Numbered from the stretch's first letter, positions 8,227 through 17,933 are shown. The stretch: 64,000 bases of DNA from CAWFKS01 sp963816435 (GCA_963816435.1 CAWFKS010000020.1:1-64000); one strand, 5' to 3'. Numbers and translations are program-made. The notes: generated by a model from the sequence alone, not told the origin.

Positions 8227-9009
8227 ATGCCGGACCAGCGCCCATCGTTTCGCGAATTCCGGCGACGGCTCGTCGAGCGAGCGCACCTGATGGGAACCTT
8301 CGTCAAGACGCCGACCAGCCATGCGACCGAGATCCTCGGCTCGATCGGCTTCGACTTCGTGGTCTTCGACCAGGAGCATGCGCCGCTCGACGCCGGCGCG
8401 CTGGAAATGATGATACTCGGCGCTCGCGCCGCCAATATCGCCGGCATCGTGCGCGTGCCCGAAGCAAGCCCATGGATGATCCAGACGGTGCTCGACGCCG
8501 GCGCGACCGGCGTTCTGGTGCCGCATGTAGCGACCGCCGAGACGGCGGCGCGCATCGTGCGTGCCTGCCGCTACAAGGGCGGCTCGCGCGGCTTTGCCAA
8601 CACGACGCGTGCAGGCGGCTTCGGCACGGCCAGCATCCCGGAACACAAGCAGACCCAGGACAGCGAGGTCGTCTGCGTGGCGATGATCGAGGACATCGAG
8701 GCGCTCGACGAGATCGACGACATCGTTCGCACGCCAGGCCTCGATGCCATCTTCATAGGCCGCGGCGACCTCACGGCGGCGCTCGACGCCCCGTCGATGA
8801 CGTCGGACGAGACGATGCGGGTGGTGGAGCCGATCATGGCGGCGGCGCGCGCCGCCGACATGCCGGTGATCATGCTCTGCCCCGACCGCAAGGATGCCGA
8901 GCGGGTCGCCGAACTCGGCGCCAGCGCCTTCCTGGTGGCCAGCGACCACGGCTTCATGCGCCAGGCCGCACTCGCGGCGCTGGGCGAGTTCAAGCCGCCG
9001 CTGGGGTAG
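8227..9009 (+). CDS. HpcH/HpaI-family aldolase
   Basis: A 260-residue class II aldolase of the pyruvate-forming HpcH/HpaI family, full length. Family regions are present: VVFDQEHAPLD (the usual form is D-x-EH), VLVPHVATAETAARIV with the arginine-rich segment after it, VAMIEDIEALD with the metal-binding Glu, and IFIGRGDLTAAL. Such enzymes cleave 2-keto-3-deoxy or 4-hydroxy-2-oxo acids to pyruvate and an aldehyde. It could be the last carbon-carbon cleavage of the pathway served by the neighbouring transporters. The converging amidohydrolase starts 15 bases beyond its stop. Confidence 0.9.
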   Translation: MPDQRPSFREFRRRLVERAHLMGTFVKTPTSHATEILGSIGFDFVVFDQEHAPLDAGALEMMILGARAANIAGIVRVPEASPWMIQTVLDAGATGVLVPHVATAETAARIVRACRYKGGSRGFANTTRAGGFGTASIPEHKQTQDSEVVCVAMIEDIEALDEIDDIVRTPGLDAIFIGRGDLTAALDAPSMTSDETMRVVEPIMAAARAADMPVIMLCPDRKDAERVAELGASAFLVASDHGFMRQAALAALGEFKPPLG

Positions 9010-9024
9010 CCCGGACGCGCGCCT

Positions 9025-9837
9025 TTACGTGAAGTAGAAGCGCAGCGCCGTCTCGTCGATCCTGCGCCGGACATTGGCGTCGGGCACCAGCCGGTAGTAG
9101 TCGGCAAGCGCCTGCTCGTAGGTCATCGTGTTCTCGAACGCAGCGAACGGCCAGTCGCTGCCCCACAAGAGGCGCTCGCCGCCCGACACCCGCAGCAATT
9201 GCTCGGCGAACGGCTCCGCCTCTTCCGGCGGCTCGAAGCGGAAGCGGCACGAAACCTTCACCCAGGTGTTGCCGCGCTCCACCGCTGCCAGGATCTCCTT
9301 GAAGGCTGGCGACTCGACCCGGTCGCGCGTCTTCAGATCGCCCATGTGGTCGATCACCAGCCGCGCACCGGACTTCTCGATCGTGCGGATAGCCGAGGCG
9401 AACACGTCGGGCTTTGCGACCAGGTGCACGTGCCATCCGACGTCGGCCACCCGGCGCAGGAACATGCGGTACTCGCCGCTGTCGAGATCGGGGTTCTTGT
9501 CGTTGAAGGCCCACATCAGCCGCACACCGACGAAGCCTTCCTCCTTCATCCGCTCCATCTGGCGGATGTCGGTGCGCGGCGAAAGCACGGCGGTGGCGCG
9601 CAGCCGCTTGTGCGCCTTCAGCGCGGCGCGCACGTAGTCGTTGTACTCCCCGAAGATCGAGGCCGCGGCGACCACGCCGAAGATGACGCCGTGCCGGTCC
9701 ATCAGCTCGACGAATTTTTCGATCGGCGCGTCGGTGGGCGGGGCATGCCAGGCGGTATCGGTCAGGGGGTGGTCGAGCCGCCAGGCGTGGAAATGCGCGT
9801 CGACGATGGGCGCCCGGATGTCGGACTTGTCGTTCAT
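9025..9837 (-). CDS. Amidohydrolase, LigI-like (2-pyrone-4,6-dicarboxylate lactonase family)
   Basis: A 270-residue TIM-barrel amidohydrolase. Metal and substrate motifs: VDAHFHAW near the N-terminus, VIDHMGD in the middle and LLWGSDWPF late. This layout (D-x-H-x-H-x-W, H-M-G, S-D-W-P) is that of 2-pyrone-4,6-dicarboxylate hydrolases and related lactonases, which hydrolyse a lactone to an open dicarboxylic acid. The exact substrate cannot be read from sequence. It converges on the HpaI-type aldolase, which could act after it. Confidence 0.85.
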   Translation of the reverse strand: MNDKSDIRAPIVDAHFHAWRLDHPLTDTAWHAPPTDAPIEKFVELMDRHGVIFGVVAAASIFGEYNDYVRAALKAHKRLRATAVLSPRTDIRQMERMKEEGFVGVRLMWAFNDKNPDLDSGEYRMFLRRVADVGWHVHLVAKPDVFASAIRTIEKSGARLVIDHMGDLKTRDRVESPAFKEILAAVERGNTWVKVSCRFRFEPPEEAEPFAEQLLRVSGGERLLWGSDWPFAAFENTMTYEQALADYYRLVPDANVRRRIDETALRFYFT

Positions 9838-10031
9838 GTACGGGGTCGGCTCTGCTGTTTTTCCGAGTCGCTGGAACTAGGACACAATAACGGGCCGGGA
9901 AAAAGGGGCCTCTATTTCTCCCAATGAAAACGTCTCACGAAGGCGGGCGCGACAGCGCCTATTCGGTCGCGGCGAATGCTCCTCTGGGCTACCAATTGCC
10001 GGCCTGGAACGAGTTGCGGAGCTTGAGGGGA

Positions 10032-10490
10032 ATGAGGATTTCGGACGATCGACTGGCGCTGACGCATGAGCTCCATGCCCTCGTGGTCGACTATTGGTAC
10101 GACGTTGACACGAACTGGGGCCGCAACGCCACGGAATACTACACGCCAGACGGCGAGTTCATCGGCCCCGAGGCAAGCTACAAGGGCCGCGAGAACATTC
10201 GCCGCTTCTACAAATGGCGCGAGGATCGCGGTGCGCGCACCGTCATTCACGCGGTCGCCAATTTCAGGGCGCTTGCGGAGGGTGACGACAGGGCGACGTG
10301 CCACTGGGTGCTGATGCTCTACGCGGCCGACGGCAAGCCGGTGCTGCCGACCCACCCGCCGATCCAGATCGCCTACATGACCGACAGGATGGTGCGCGAC
10401 TCTGAGGCCGGCTGGCTGATCGAGAGCCGGCACTTCGACAACTGGTTCATCGGCGGGATTCCCGCGACCAACCCGAAATTCGACGAATAG
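10032..10490 (+). CDS. NTF2-like (SnoaL-type) protein
   Basis: A 152-residue alpha+beta protein of the NTF2-like fold: an N-terminal helix with LVVDYWYDVD, then YYTPDGEFIG, YKGRENIRRFYKWR, and beta strands with CHWVLMLYA. The fold covers small isomerases, dehydratases and dioxygenase beta subunits. The start at 10032 is preferred because GAGGGGA precedes it; an upstream ATG at 9924 has no ribosome binding site. It is divergent from the LigI-like gene and convergent with the IclR gene. Function is probably a small enzyme in the same pathway. Confidence 0.78.
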   Translation: MRISDDRLALTHELHALVVDYWYDVDTNWGRNATEYYTPDGEFIGPEASYKGRENIRRFYKWREDRGARTVIHAVANFRALAEGDDRATCHWVLMLYAADGKPVLPTHPPIQIAYMTDRMVRDSEAGWLIESRHFDNWFIGGIPATNPKFDE

Positions 10491-10498
10491 GCGGGCCT

Positions 10499-10530
10499 GA
10501 GGCGCGCCGTTGGCAGGGGCGCGCCTCTTT
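10499..10530. terminator. Bidirectional terminator between NTF2-like and IclR genes
   Basis: GAGGCGCGCC (10499-10508) and GGCGCGCCTC (10518-10527) form a perfect 10-bp stem followed by TTT on the plus strand. It sits 8 bases after the NTF2-like stop and just beyond the IclR stop. Confidence 0.75.
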
Positions 10531-10535
10531 GCCGG

Positions 10536-11456
10536 TCAGAAGCCGAGTTCGAGTTCGTGCCCCCCGGAGTGCGGCTCGACCGTGCCGGTCTCCATGAATT
10601 CCAGCGCCGCCTCGATCTTCTGGATGGTCGCCTTCAGCGGCTCGATCACCTTCTCGTGGATCTCGCGCGGGCTCACCGCGGTGCGGTAGACACTGAGCGA
10701 AATCAGTGCCCGCACCTCATCGCCCTCGCGAAGCGGCATGCCGATCGTCGTGGTGCGAAACGGCGGTGTCCTGGGATTGCGGATGGCGAATCCGTCGGCG
10801 CGAACACGTTCGAGCGTCGAGCGATAGCTGCGCTCGTCCTGCTCGCTCAGCGCGAGATCAGGGTCTCGTCGCATCGCCGCGATGCGCGTCTCGCGTTCCT
10901 CGTCGCCGCAGAAGGCCATGTAGGCCCTGCCCATCGCCGAATTGTGGAACTCCGGCCTCAATCCCAGCACCGTGTTGGTGTGGGCCCAGGGGCTGATCGT
11001 TCCCGTCCAGAACTGGATGGCGATGGCATCGCCGTCCGGAACGCCGAGCCCGATCGGCCAGTTCTTGCGCCGCGTCAGGTCGATCGCGAACGGGCGCGCC
11101 ACTTCGATCACCCGGCTCACCGGATCGTAGCCGGCGGAGAGTTCGCGCACGTGATGGGTGACACGGTAACCGCCGCACATGTTGTCGCGTGCGACGTAGC
11201 CCTCGGCCATCAGCGTCTCGAGCATCCTCACCACGGTCGATTTCGGGATCCCGGTCCTGTCATGGATCCCGTTGACGGTGGCGATGCGGCATTCGTTGAC
11301 GATGCGAAGCACGTCGAGAACCCTGCACGCCGCCTCGACCGGCGGATAGGAAGAGCCGGACATGTCGGTCAGGCCGCGGCGCGAATTGGTGCGGCATCGT
11401 TGCGTCTCGGACTGCAAGACCGCCGGCCTGGCGACGAGCTGCGTCGCTGCGTCCAT
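10536..11456 (-). CDS. IclR-family transcriptional regulator
   Basis: A 306-residue protein with an N-terminal winged helix-turn-helix (VLDVLRIVNECRIATVNGIH, then TGIPKSTVVRMLETLMAEGY) and a C-terminal effector domain (about residues 110-290) of the IclR type. The start at 11456 follows GGGAGGGAAAAAG. IclR proteins typically respond to aromatic or short organic acids and control adjacent catabolic operons. It is divergent from the bicupin gene across 335 bases that contain an inverted repeat, ATTTC-N7-GAAAT, at 11670. Confidence 0.92.
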   Translation of the reverse strand: MDAATQLVARPAVLQSETQRCRTNSRRGLTDMSGSSYPPVEAACRVLDVLRIVNECRIATVNGIHDRTGIPKSTVVRMLETLMAEGYVARDNMCGGYRVTHHVRELSAGYDPVSRVIEVARPFAIDLTRRKNWPIGLGVPDGDAIAIQFWTGTISPWAHTNTVLGLRPEFHNSAMGRAYMAFCGDEERETRIAAMRRDPDLALSEQDERSYRSTLERVRADGFAIRNPRTPPFRTTTIGMPLREGDEVRALISLSVYRTAVSPREIHEKVIEPLKATIQKIEAALEFMETGTVEPHSGGHELELGF

Positions 11457-11791
11457 CTTTTTCCCTCCCAATGGCCACGGCGCGGCGGACATCTGCCGCG
11501 CCTGCCCCGGCCGCAGCCCGTGGTTCCTCCCGGGGCGCCGCCGATGCGGATCGTAGCCGCAATCTGCGCGAAGGGCCAGTTGGCGTCGGGCCCAATCCCG
11601 GCCGCCGGAGTCCTTCGCTATCTGCCATTATCGCGCGTTGCGGCCGATCCGGCTGTCCACCGGCGCGCAATTTCACGACGCGAAATACGGGCCAGTTTGC
11701 GGTGGTCCGGAAGGCACTGCTTGCTCATCATCGCACGAGGCTCGCCGTGTGCGGGACCAATCCGCTCCAACAAGCACCGCGAGAACGACCG
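11457..11791. promoter_or_regulatory. Divergent control region, IclR / bicupin
   Basis: 335 bases between divergent genes. The palindromic ATTTC-N7-GAAAT at 11670-11686 is a reasonable operator candidate for the adjacent IclR protein, since IclR-family sites are short inverted repeats with TTTC/GAAA-like arms. No coding frame with a ribosome binding site is evident. Confidence 0.4.
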
Positions 11792-12721
11792 ATGACCGAA
11801 CTGTCGCTGCGCAAGGCGTCCAAATCCGTTTTCCACGAGCAGCAACCGCAATTCGTTTCCGCCGACGGAAGGGAACGCACCTGGGTCACGCGCGGCGGCA
11901 ATTTCGCGGTCTGCTATTCCGAGGTCGCCGACGGCGCCGTGCTGGAGCGTTCCGACAACCCCGAGGAATACATGCTCATCCTGCCCCCGGACGGCGCGAC
12001 CGCGCTTGTCGAGGCCGGCACCGAGAGCATCGAGGCGGGGCAGGATTCGCTGACCATCGTGCCGCCGGGCGCAAGCCATATCCGCGTCACGTCCGGCGGG
12101 GTTCTCGTGCGCATCTTCTCGAAGGCCTCGGCCGACATCATGGAGATGGCTTCCAACGCCACAGCCTATGCCGACGGCGCGCCCGAGCTGGCGCCTCCCG
12201 ACCTGTGGCCGGAGCCATATGACGGCTATCGGCTGCGCCACTATCCGCTCGCGCAGTATGCGAGCGCCGACGGCCCCCGCATCCAGCCGCGCGCCTTTCG
12301 TTCGACCAACATGCTGGTCAACATCTTCGTCCACTACCGAACGAGGCGCGGCGACACCGGGCTCAGCCCGCACTGGCACGACGATTTCGAGCAGGGCTCG
12401 CTGTGCCTGAGCGGCACATGGGTCCACCACATGCGCTACAACTGGGGCGCCGAGGCCTCCAAATGGTGGCCGGACGATCATTCCGAAACGGCGACGCCCT
12501 CGGTGATGATCATTCCCGCCCGCGCCATCCACACCAGCCAGGATGTAGGCGCCGACGGTCCGGAATCCTCGCTCTACGACATATTCTGCCCGCCGCGGCT
12601 TGATTTCGCGCTCAAGAAGGGTTTCTGCCTCAACGAGGACGAGTACCCGCTGCCGGCGGATGCGGATGCCGGAACGGTCAAGACCGGCGGCACGCTTTTG
12701 AACTGGCAGAAACCGGGCTGA
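11792..12721 (+). CDS. Bicupin-like protein
   Basis: A 309-residue protein with two cupin halves. The N-terminal half (about 30-125) has the beta-rich GNFAVCYSEVADGAVLER and ends in IVPPGASHIRV. The C-terminal half (about 165-265) has a full metal-binding pattern: SPHWHDDFEQGSLCLSG (two His and a Glu), then a late histidine in IIPARAIHTSQ. Bicupins include dioxygenases, isomerases and lyases. In this catabolic cluster, with no other oxygenase for ring opening, it is the best candidate for a metal-dependent step on the pathway acid. The start at 11792 has a modest GAGAAC before it. Confidence 0.75.
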   Translation: MTELSLRKASKSVFHEQQPQFVSADGRERTWVTRGGNFAVCYSEVADGAVLERSDNPEEYMLILPPDGATALVEAGTESIEAGQDSLTIVPPGASHIRVTSGGVLVRIFSKASADIMEMASNATAYADGAPELAPPDLWPEPYDGYRLRHYPLAQYASADGPRIQPRAFRSTNMLVNIFVHYRTRRGDTGLSPHWHDDFEQGSLCLSGTWVHHMRYNWGAEASKWWPDDHSETATPSVMIIPARAIHTSQDVGADGPESSLYDIFCPPRLDFALKKGFCLNEDEYPLPADADAGTVKTGGTLLNWQKPG

Positions 12722-12795
12722 CGCGATCCTGAGAGACGAAAAGGCCCGACGCGGCGTTGCGCTGTCGCGGTGGGCAAACGCGCCGGGAGCAACGA

Positions 12796-13677
12796 ATGAG
12801 CGAACAGATGATCGGCATCGTGGGTGTCGGATTGATGGGGCACGGCATCGCGTCGAGCCTGCAGAGGAACGGCTGGTCGATCGGCTTCGTCGATCATCCC
12901 GGCAATCAGCCGACCGACGATCTGCGCCAGAACGGCGCCTTCTCGGTCGACAGCCCGGCAGCACTCGCCGAACGATGCGACACGATCATCCTGTGCGTGA
13001 CGGGAAGCCCTCAGGTCGAGGCCGTGCTGACCGGCCCGAAGGGCGTTCTGGAAGGCCTGTCCGCCGGCAAGGTGGTGATCGACTGCTCCACCGCCGTGCC
13101 TGAATCGACCCGCAAGATGGCTGCGCTGGTGGAAAAGGCCGGCGGCGCGATGATCGACGCGCCGATGACGCGCACGCCGAAGGAAGCAGCCGAGGGCCGG
13201 CTCAACCTGATCGTCGGCGGCGACCGCGAAATCTTCGATGCGAAGCGCCCTGTGCTCGAGGCGTTTGCCGAGAACATCACCTATGCCGGGCCGATCGGCT
13301 CCGGCCACACCCTGAAGCTCCTGCACAACTTCGTTTCGCTCGGCTTTTCCGCGCTTCTGGCCGAAGCGGCGGCCGCGGCCGACAAGGCGGGGATCGACCC
13401 CGCGGTTTTCCGCAACGTGCTCGCACATGGCGGCGGCGCGGGCGTCGTGCTGGACCGGCTTTCCCCGTATATCCTGGACAAGGACACCGGCAATTTCCGC
13501 TTCACGATCGCCAATTCGTTCAAGGATCTGGATTACTACTGCACCATGGCCGGCAATCTGGATGCTGCCTCGACCGTCGCCTCAGCCGTCAGGACTACCT
13601 ACGAGGCCCAGGTCGAAAGCGGCAACGAATCGCGCTTCGTCCCCGAACTGGTGACACTGCTCGGGCGAAACGGCTGA
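12796..13677 (+). CDS. NAD(P)-dependent oxidoreductase, 3-hydroxyisobutyrate dehydrogenase family
   Basis: A 293-residue beta-hydroxyacid dehydrogenase: N-terminal GIVGVGLMGHGI nucleotide-binding motif, the substrate-binding region DAPMTRTPKEAAEGRL (usually DAPVSGG...; the Gly pair is replaced here), and catalytic Lys in GSGHTLKLLHNF. The start at 12796 follows GGGAG. Family members oxidise 3-hydroxy acids, or reduce semialdehydes such as tartronate semialdehyde. It follows the bicupin on the same strand and may oxidise its product. Confidence 0.9.
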   Translation: MSEQMIGIVGVGLMGHGIASSLQRNGWSIGFVDHPGNQPTDDLRQNGAFSVDSPAALAERCDTIILCVTGSPQVEAVLTGPKGVLEGLSAGKVVIDCSTAVPESTRKMAALVEKAGGAMIDAPMTRTPKEAAEGRLNLIVGGDREIFDAKRPVLEAFAENITYAGPIGSGHTLKLLHNFVSLGFSALLAEAAAAADKAGIDPAVFRNVLAHGGGAGVVLDRLSPYILDKDTGNFRFTIANSFKDLDYYCTMAGNLDAASTVASAVRTTYEAQVESGNESRFVPELVTLLGRNG

Positions 13678-13945
13678 GCGCGGCCAGATCGAGCCAGCAA
13701 GCACCCTCGCTCTGCGTATTTAGCCGGCTTCTCGCTCGGCTACGCGAGCCATTCCGACGCCGTTCCTGGCGCGGTCGCGAATGAAAAAAACAACTCGCTC
13801 GGCAATGCATCCTGTTGATGGCGATCGCGGATCGTTTCGGGCAGCGACATCGGCCCGATTCGAGGTTGCCGGTTTCATCGCCGCTGCTATGGTCGGCGCA
13901 GAAGGTACGCGATCACCATGTGCCTTGAGTGAGGGAGGAGTTCAA

Positions 13946-14950
13946 ATGATCAGGAAATTCAGGCTCGCGGCGCTGGCCGTCGCGATGGGAGCCGCTGCCT
14001 TTTCGGCGGGTCTGGCCAATGCCCAGAGCCGCATCACGCTCGGCACCAACCCGCAGGGTTCGATCTATTACACCGTCGGCGGCGGGATCGCCGCGGCCCT
14101 GCAGGACGCGCTGCAGCGTCAGGTGACGGTGCAGCCGTACACCGGGTCGTCAGTCTATCTGCCGCTCGTCGCCAGCGGCGAACTGACGCTCGGCATCAAT
14201 TCGAGCCTCGACACCGGCGGCGTCTACCGCGGCGACTACGGTTCGCAGGCCGAGCCGAAGCTGCGCATGCTGGCGCGGCTGTGGCCGCTGCGCATCGCCT
14301 TCATGGTTCGCGCCGACAGCGGCATGAAGGAAATCAAGGACCTCAAGGGCAAGCGCGTCGTCACGGACTTCTCGGCGCTGAAGGCCGTGGGCCTCGCCAA
14401 CCAGGCCATGATCAAGGCCGGCGGGCTGAGCCTCGATGACGTCCAGGGCGTCACCGTCGCTGGCCTCGGCCAGGGCATCGAGGGGCTGACCGAAGGCAAT
14501 CTCGATGCGACGTCGATCGCCGTCGGCATTCCGCTGACGCAGCAGGCGAATGCGTCGATCCCCGGCGGCATACGCTATCTCTCCATCACCGGAGACGGCG
14601 CCACCGACGAGAACCTCGACAGCATCTTCCCCGGCACCTACCTGCTGCCGGTCGAGCCGAGCCCGCGCCTGCCGGAGGTGACCGAGCCGGTGACGGTCCT
14701 CGGCTACGACGTGTACGTCACCGCATCCGCCGACCTTTCCGACGAAGACGCCACCGCCATCCTCGAAGCGCTCTACGCCGCCTGGCCGAAGATCCGCCAG
14801 GACTATCCGGCGGTCAGCGCCGGCACGCAGGACCAGATGGCCAAGGCCTCGAATACCGCTCCTTACCACGAGGCGGCCATCCGCTTCTTCAAGGAGAAGG
14901 GGCTCTGGACCGAGGCCAACGACAAGAGGGAAGCCACCTTCTCCAAGTAA
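13946..14950 (+). CDS. TAXI-family TRAP transporter substrate-binding protein
   Basis: A 334-residue periplasmic binding protein. The start at 13946 follows GGGAGGAG and gives a signal peptide (MIRKFRLAALAVAMGAAAF, cleavage near ANAQS). The first mature segment, LGTNPQGSIYYTVGGGIA, is the TAXI signature, and the later TGDGATDENLDSIFPGTY also fits. TAXI proteins feed fused TRAP permeases and often bind dicarboxylates or amino acids. The permease gene follows after 30 bases. This is the second TRAP system of the region. Confidence 0.93.
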   Translation: MIRKFRLAALAVAMGAAAFSAGLANAQSRITLGTNPQGSIYYTVGGGIAAALQDALQRQVTVQPYTGSSVYLPLVASGELTLGINSSLDTGGVYRGDYGSQAEPKLRMLARLWPLRIAFMVRADSGMKEIKDLKGKRVVTDFSALKAVGLANQAMIKAGGLSLDDVQGVTVAGLGQGIEGLTEGNLDATSIAVGIPLTQQANASIPGGIRYLSITGDGATDENLDSIFPGTYLLPVEPSPRLPEVTEPVTVLGYDVYVTASADLSDEDATAILEALYAAWPKIRQDYPAVSAGTQDQMAKASNTAPYHEAAIRFFKEKGLWTEANDKREATFSK

Positions 14951-14980
14951 GCGGCGTTTGTTGAAGGGCAGGACCGAGGC

Positions 14981-16857
14981 ATGGCTCGGCGTTATTTTGC
15001 AGCGGTCCTGCCGGTCATCGGCATCCTCTGGATGCTCGATGCCTACAGGTGGTTCGGCCAGGTCTATCTGACCGAGCAGTATCTCGGCGTCATCATCGGC
15101 GTCACGGTGCTCATCGGGCTGCTGACCATGCCGCTGCCGGGGGCGCTCCGCTATGCGGACTACGCCCTCGGCATCGCCGCCTGCCTCTCGTGGTTCTGGC
15201 TTTCCTGGAACTACGAGCAGTGGCTTCTCGAAATCACCAATCGGGGACCCGAGAAATGGATCCCCGCCGTCATCGCCGTCCTCGGTGCACTTGAGGCGAC
15301 GCGACGGCATTGCGGGCTCGTGCTGGCCCTGCTCGGCGTCGCCTTCCTGGCCTACGGCTTTCTCGGCTGGATGGCGCCGGGCATCTTCGAGGCGGCCTAT
15401 CTCAGCCCCGTCCGCTACATCCTCTACATCTACAACGATTCCAACGGCGTGCCGGGGCTCGTCCTGCAGGTCGTCGCCACCCAGATCCTGGGCTTCATCG
15501 TCTTCGGCGCGGTGCTGAACGCGGTCGGCGGCAGCCACGCACTGACCCAGCTTGCGCTCTCGACCATGGGCCACCGTCGCGGCGGTCCGGCCAAGGTCGC
15601 GGTCCTGGCATCCTCCCTTTTCGGAACGCTGTCCGGCTCGACCGTCGCCAATGTCATGTCGACCGGCGTCGTCACCATCCCGATGATGAAGAAGGCCGGC
15701 TTCCCGGCGCGCTACGCCGCGGCTATCGAGGCCGTCGCCTCGAATGGCGGCCAGATCGCGCCGCCGGTGATGGGCGCGACGGCTTTCGTCATCGCCGAGT
15801 TCCTGCAGGTGGCCTACACCGACGTGGTGCTGGCGGCGCTCCTTCCGGCCGCCTTCTACTACTTCCTCCTCTATCGCCAGGTCGACCGTTACGCGGCCGC
15901 CCACGGGCTCCTCGGCGAGCCTCGCGAATCCCTGCCGACGCTGCGGCGCAGCCTCATCGAAAGCTGGCCGCTGCTGGCGCCGCTCGGCGTCCTCATCTGG
16001 TTCCTCTTCTATCTCGGCTATTCGCCCGGCAAGGCGGCGCTCTATTCGGCCGGCGCGGCCTATCTGCTGCATGTCATCCGCAAGCCGCGCGAAGTGCTGC
16101 GGGTCATTCCGGAGATATCCTGCTGAACAGCGGCACGACGCTGGTGCCGATCCTGCTTGTCGGCGCCATTGCCGGTATCGTCATCGGCACGATCAATGTC
16201 AGCGGTCTCGGCTTCGCGCTGACGCTTGCGCTGGGCCACATCGCCGAACTCGGCGGCGTGATGGCGCTGCTGGCCACCACCGCCGTAATCGCCATCATTC
16301 TCGGCGTCGGCATGCCCACGACCGGGGTCTACGTCATCGTCGCCACGCTGCTGGCGCCCGCGCTCGTCCATCACGGCATCGCCCAGATGTCGGCGCATCT
16401 GTTCATCTTCTATTTCGGTCTGCTGTCGATGCTGACGCCGCCGGTCGCGGTCGCCTCCTATTCGGCGGCCAGCATCGCCAACAGCGACATGTGGCAGACC
16501 GGCGTCACCGGCGTTCGGCTCGGCGTCGTCGCCTACCTGCTGCCCTTCGTCTTTGCGCTCAATCCGGCGCTGTTGATGAGCGGCACGTGGCTCGAAATCT
16601 GTATCTCCTGTCTCACCATCATCGTCTCCGGCTTCGTGCTCGCCGAGGTGCTGGCGAGCCGGCTGGCCTACGGTGGCGGTGCGATGCGCGCACTAGCTGC
16701 GCTCTTCTCGCTCGCCGTCGGCGCCAGTTCCGCCGTCCTTGCCCCCGCCAGTGCGCCCGAGATTGCCATCGCGCTCGTCTCGGTGCCGGTTGCATGGGCT
16801 CTGACGCGCTTTTCACCCTCCCAACCCGTCATACCCGTCGAGGAGCCAACGACATGA
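14981..16857 (+). pseudogene. TRAP transporter fused permease (4TM/12TM), frameshifted
   Basis: Two frames together make one fused TRAP permease of about 624 residues, the normal length for TAXI partners. The first, 14981-16126, carries the DctQ-like part and the start of the DctM part (FGTLSGSTVANVMSTGVVTI). The second, from about 16111 to 16857, continues the DctM part (GVGMPTTGVYVIVATLLAP). The join is at 16111-16124, where the sequence reads ATAT; removing one AT restores PEILLNSG across the break. No slippery heptamer is present, so programmed frameshifting is unlikely. A consensus error or a recent mutation explains it. The stop overlaps the next start as ATGA. Confidence 0.85.
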
Positions 16858-17921
16858 CAGAACGCTACCCCGCCATGCCTCCACGCAATCCCAATCCGCC
16901 CTACAAGCGGATCGCCACGGAAGAGGCGTGGCTGACGCCGGAGATCATGAGGCTCTACAAGAAGGAAATCGCCGAGCAGAACATCAAGGATCCGGGCTTC
17001 AACCAGCTCTGGGGATTCTTCGTCGGCGAGTCGGAACTCGCGCAGAACCAGCAGCGCCGCATCCAGTCGCTCGACGACGAGCGGCTGGCCGACATGGATG
17101 CCAGCGGCATCGACATGGCGGTGCTGTCGCTGGGTTCCCCCGGCGTGCAGATCTTCGATCCCGCGACTGCGACTTCGCTGGCGGCGGATTCCAACGACCA
17201 GCTCGCCGAGGCGATCGCCCGGCACCCGGATCGCTATGTCGGCCTCGCCGCATTCTCGCCGCTCGACGTGGACAATGCCGCGAAGGAACTGGAACGCGGC
17301 GTCACGAAGCTCGGCCTGCGCGGCGGCATCCTGAACGGCCACACGCTCGGCACCTATCTCGACGACGAGAAATACTGGCAGGTCTTCGAAGCCGCGGAGG
17401 CGCTCGGCGTGCCGATCTATCTGCACCCGAACATGCCCTCGGCGCAGATGATCGAGCCCTTCCTCAGCCGCGCGCTCGATGCCGCGGTCTACGGCTTCGC
17501 CTGCGACACCGGCCTCCACGCGCTCAGGCTCCTCGTCGCCGGCATATTCGACAAATACCCCAAGCTGCAGATCATCCTCGGGCATTGCGGCGAGGCCCTG
17601 CCGTACTGGCTGTATCGCATCGACTTCATGCATACGCGCATCGCCGCCAACGGCCGCCATCCCAACGTCAAGCCGCTGAAGCGGCGCGCATGGGACTATC
17701 TGTGCGACAATTTCTACTACACCTCTTCGGGTGTCGGCTGGGCGCCGCCGATCGAGTTCGTGCAGGAGCAGGTCGGCGTCGATCGCATGATGTACGCGAT
17801 GGACTATCCCTGGCAGTTCGTGAAGGAGGAAGTCGGCGCGCTCGATGCGATGGACATTTCCGACTCGGCCAAGAAGGCCTTCTTCGAGGACAATGCGCGC
17901 AAACTCTTCAAGATCGACTGA
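16854..17921 (+). CDS. Amidohydrolase-family decarboxylase, LigW-like
   Basis: A 355-residue TIM-barrel protein of the nonoxidative decarboxylase branch of the amidohydrolases. It carries IATEEAW at the N-terminus, MDASGIDMAVLSLGSPGVQ, IYLHPN, ILGHCGEALPYWLYRID and MYAMDYPWQF. The N-terminal metal motif is E-E-A rather than E-x-H, which is the form found in 5-carboxyvanillate decarboxylase (LigW), and the C-terminal AMDAMD-x-S also resembles it. The likely reaction is removal of a ring carboxylate from a hydroxybenzoate-type acid. It overlaps the TRAP permease by ATGA, and a flavin hydroxylase follows, a sensible next step. Confidence 0.85.
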   Translation: MTERYPAMPPRNPNPPYKRIATEEAWLTPEIMRLYKKEIAEQNIKDPGFNQLWGFFVGESELAQNQQRRIQSLDDERLADMDASGIDMAVLSLGSPGVQIFDPATATSLAADSNDQLAEAIARHPDRYVGLAAFSPLDVDNAAKELERGVTKLGLRGGILNGHTLGTYLDDEKYWQVFEAAEALGVPIYLHPNMPSAQMIEPFLSRALDAAVYGFACDTGLHALRLLVAGIFDKYPKLQIILGHCGEALPYWLYRIDFMHTRIAANGRHPNVKPLKRRAWDYLCDNFYYTSSGVGWAPPIEFVQEQVGVDRMMYAMDYPWQFVKEEVGALDAMDISDSAKKAFFEDNARKLFKID

Positions 17922-17933
17922 TCCGAAGTTCCG

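Noticed and set aside
9924..10031. A 36-residue N-terminal extension of the NTF2-like protein
   Set aside because: The upstream ATG lacks a Shine-Dalgarno sequence, and the extension has no pattern in common with the family; GAGGGGA before 10032 is better.
16111..16124. Programmed -1 frameshifting in the TRAP permease
   Set aside because: No slippery heptamer of the X-XXY-YYZ form and no downstream pseudoknot-like stem are seen; a duplicated AT explains the shift more simply.
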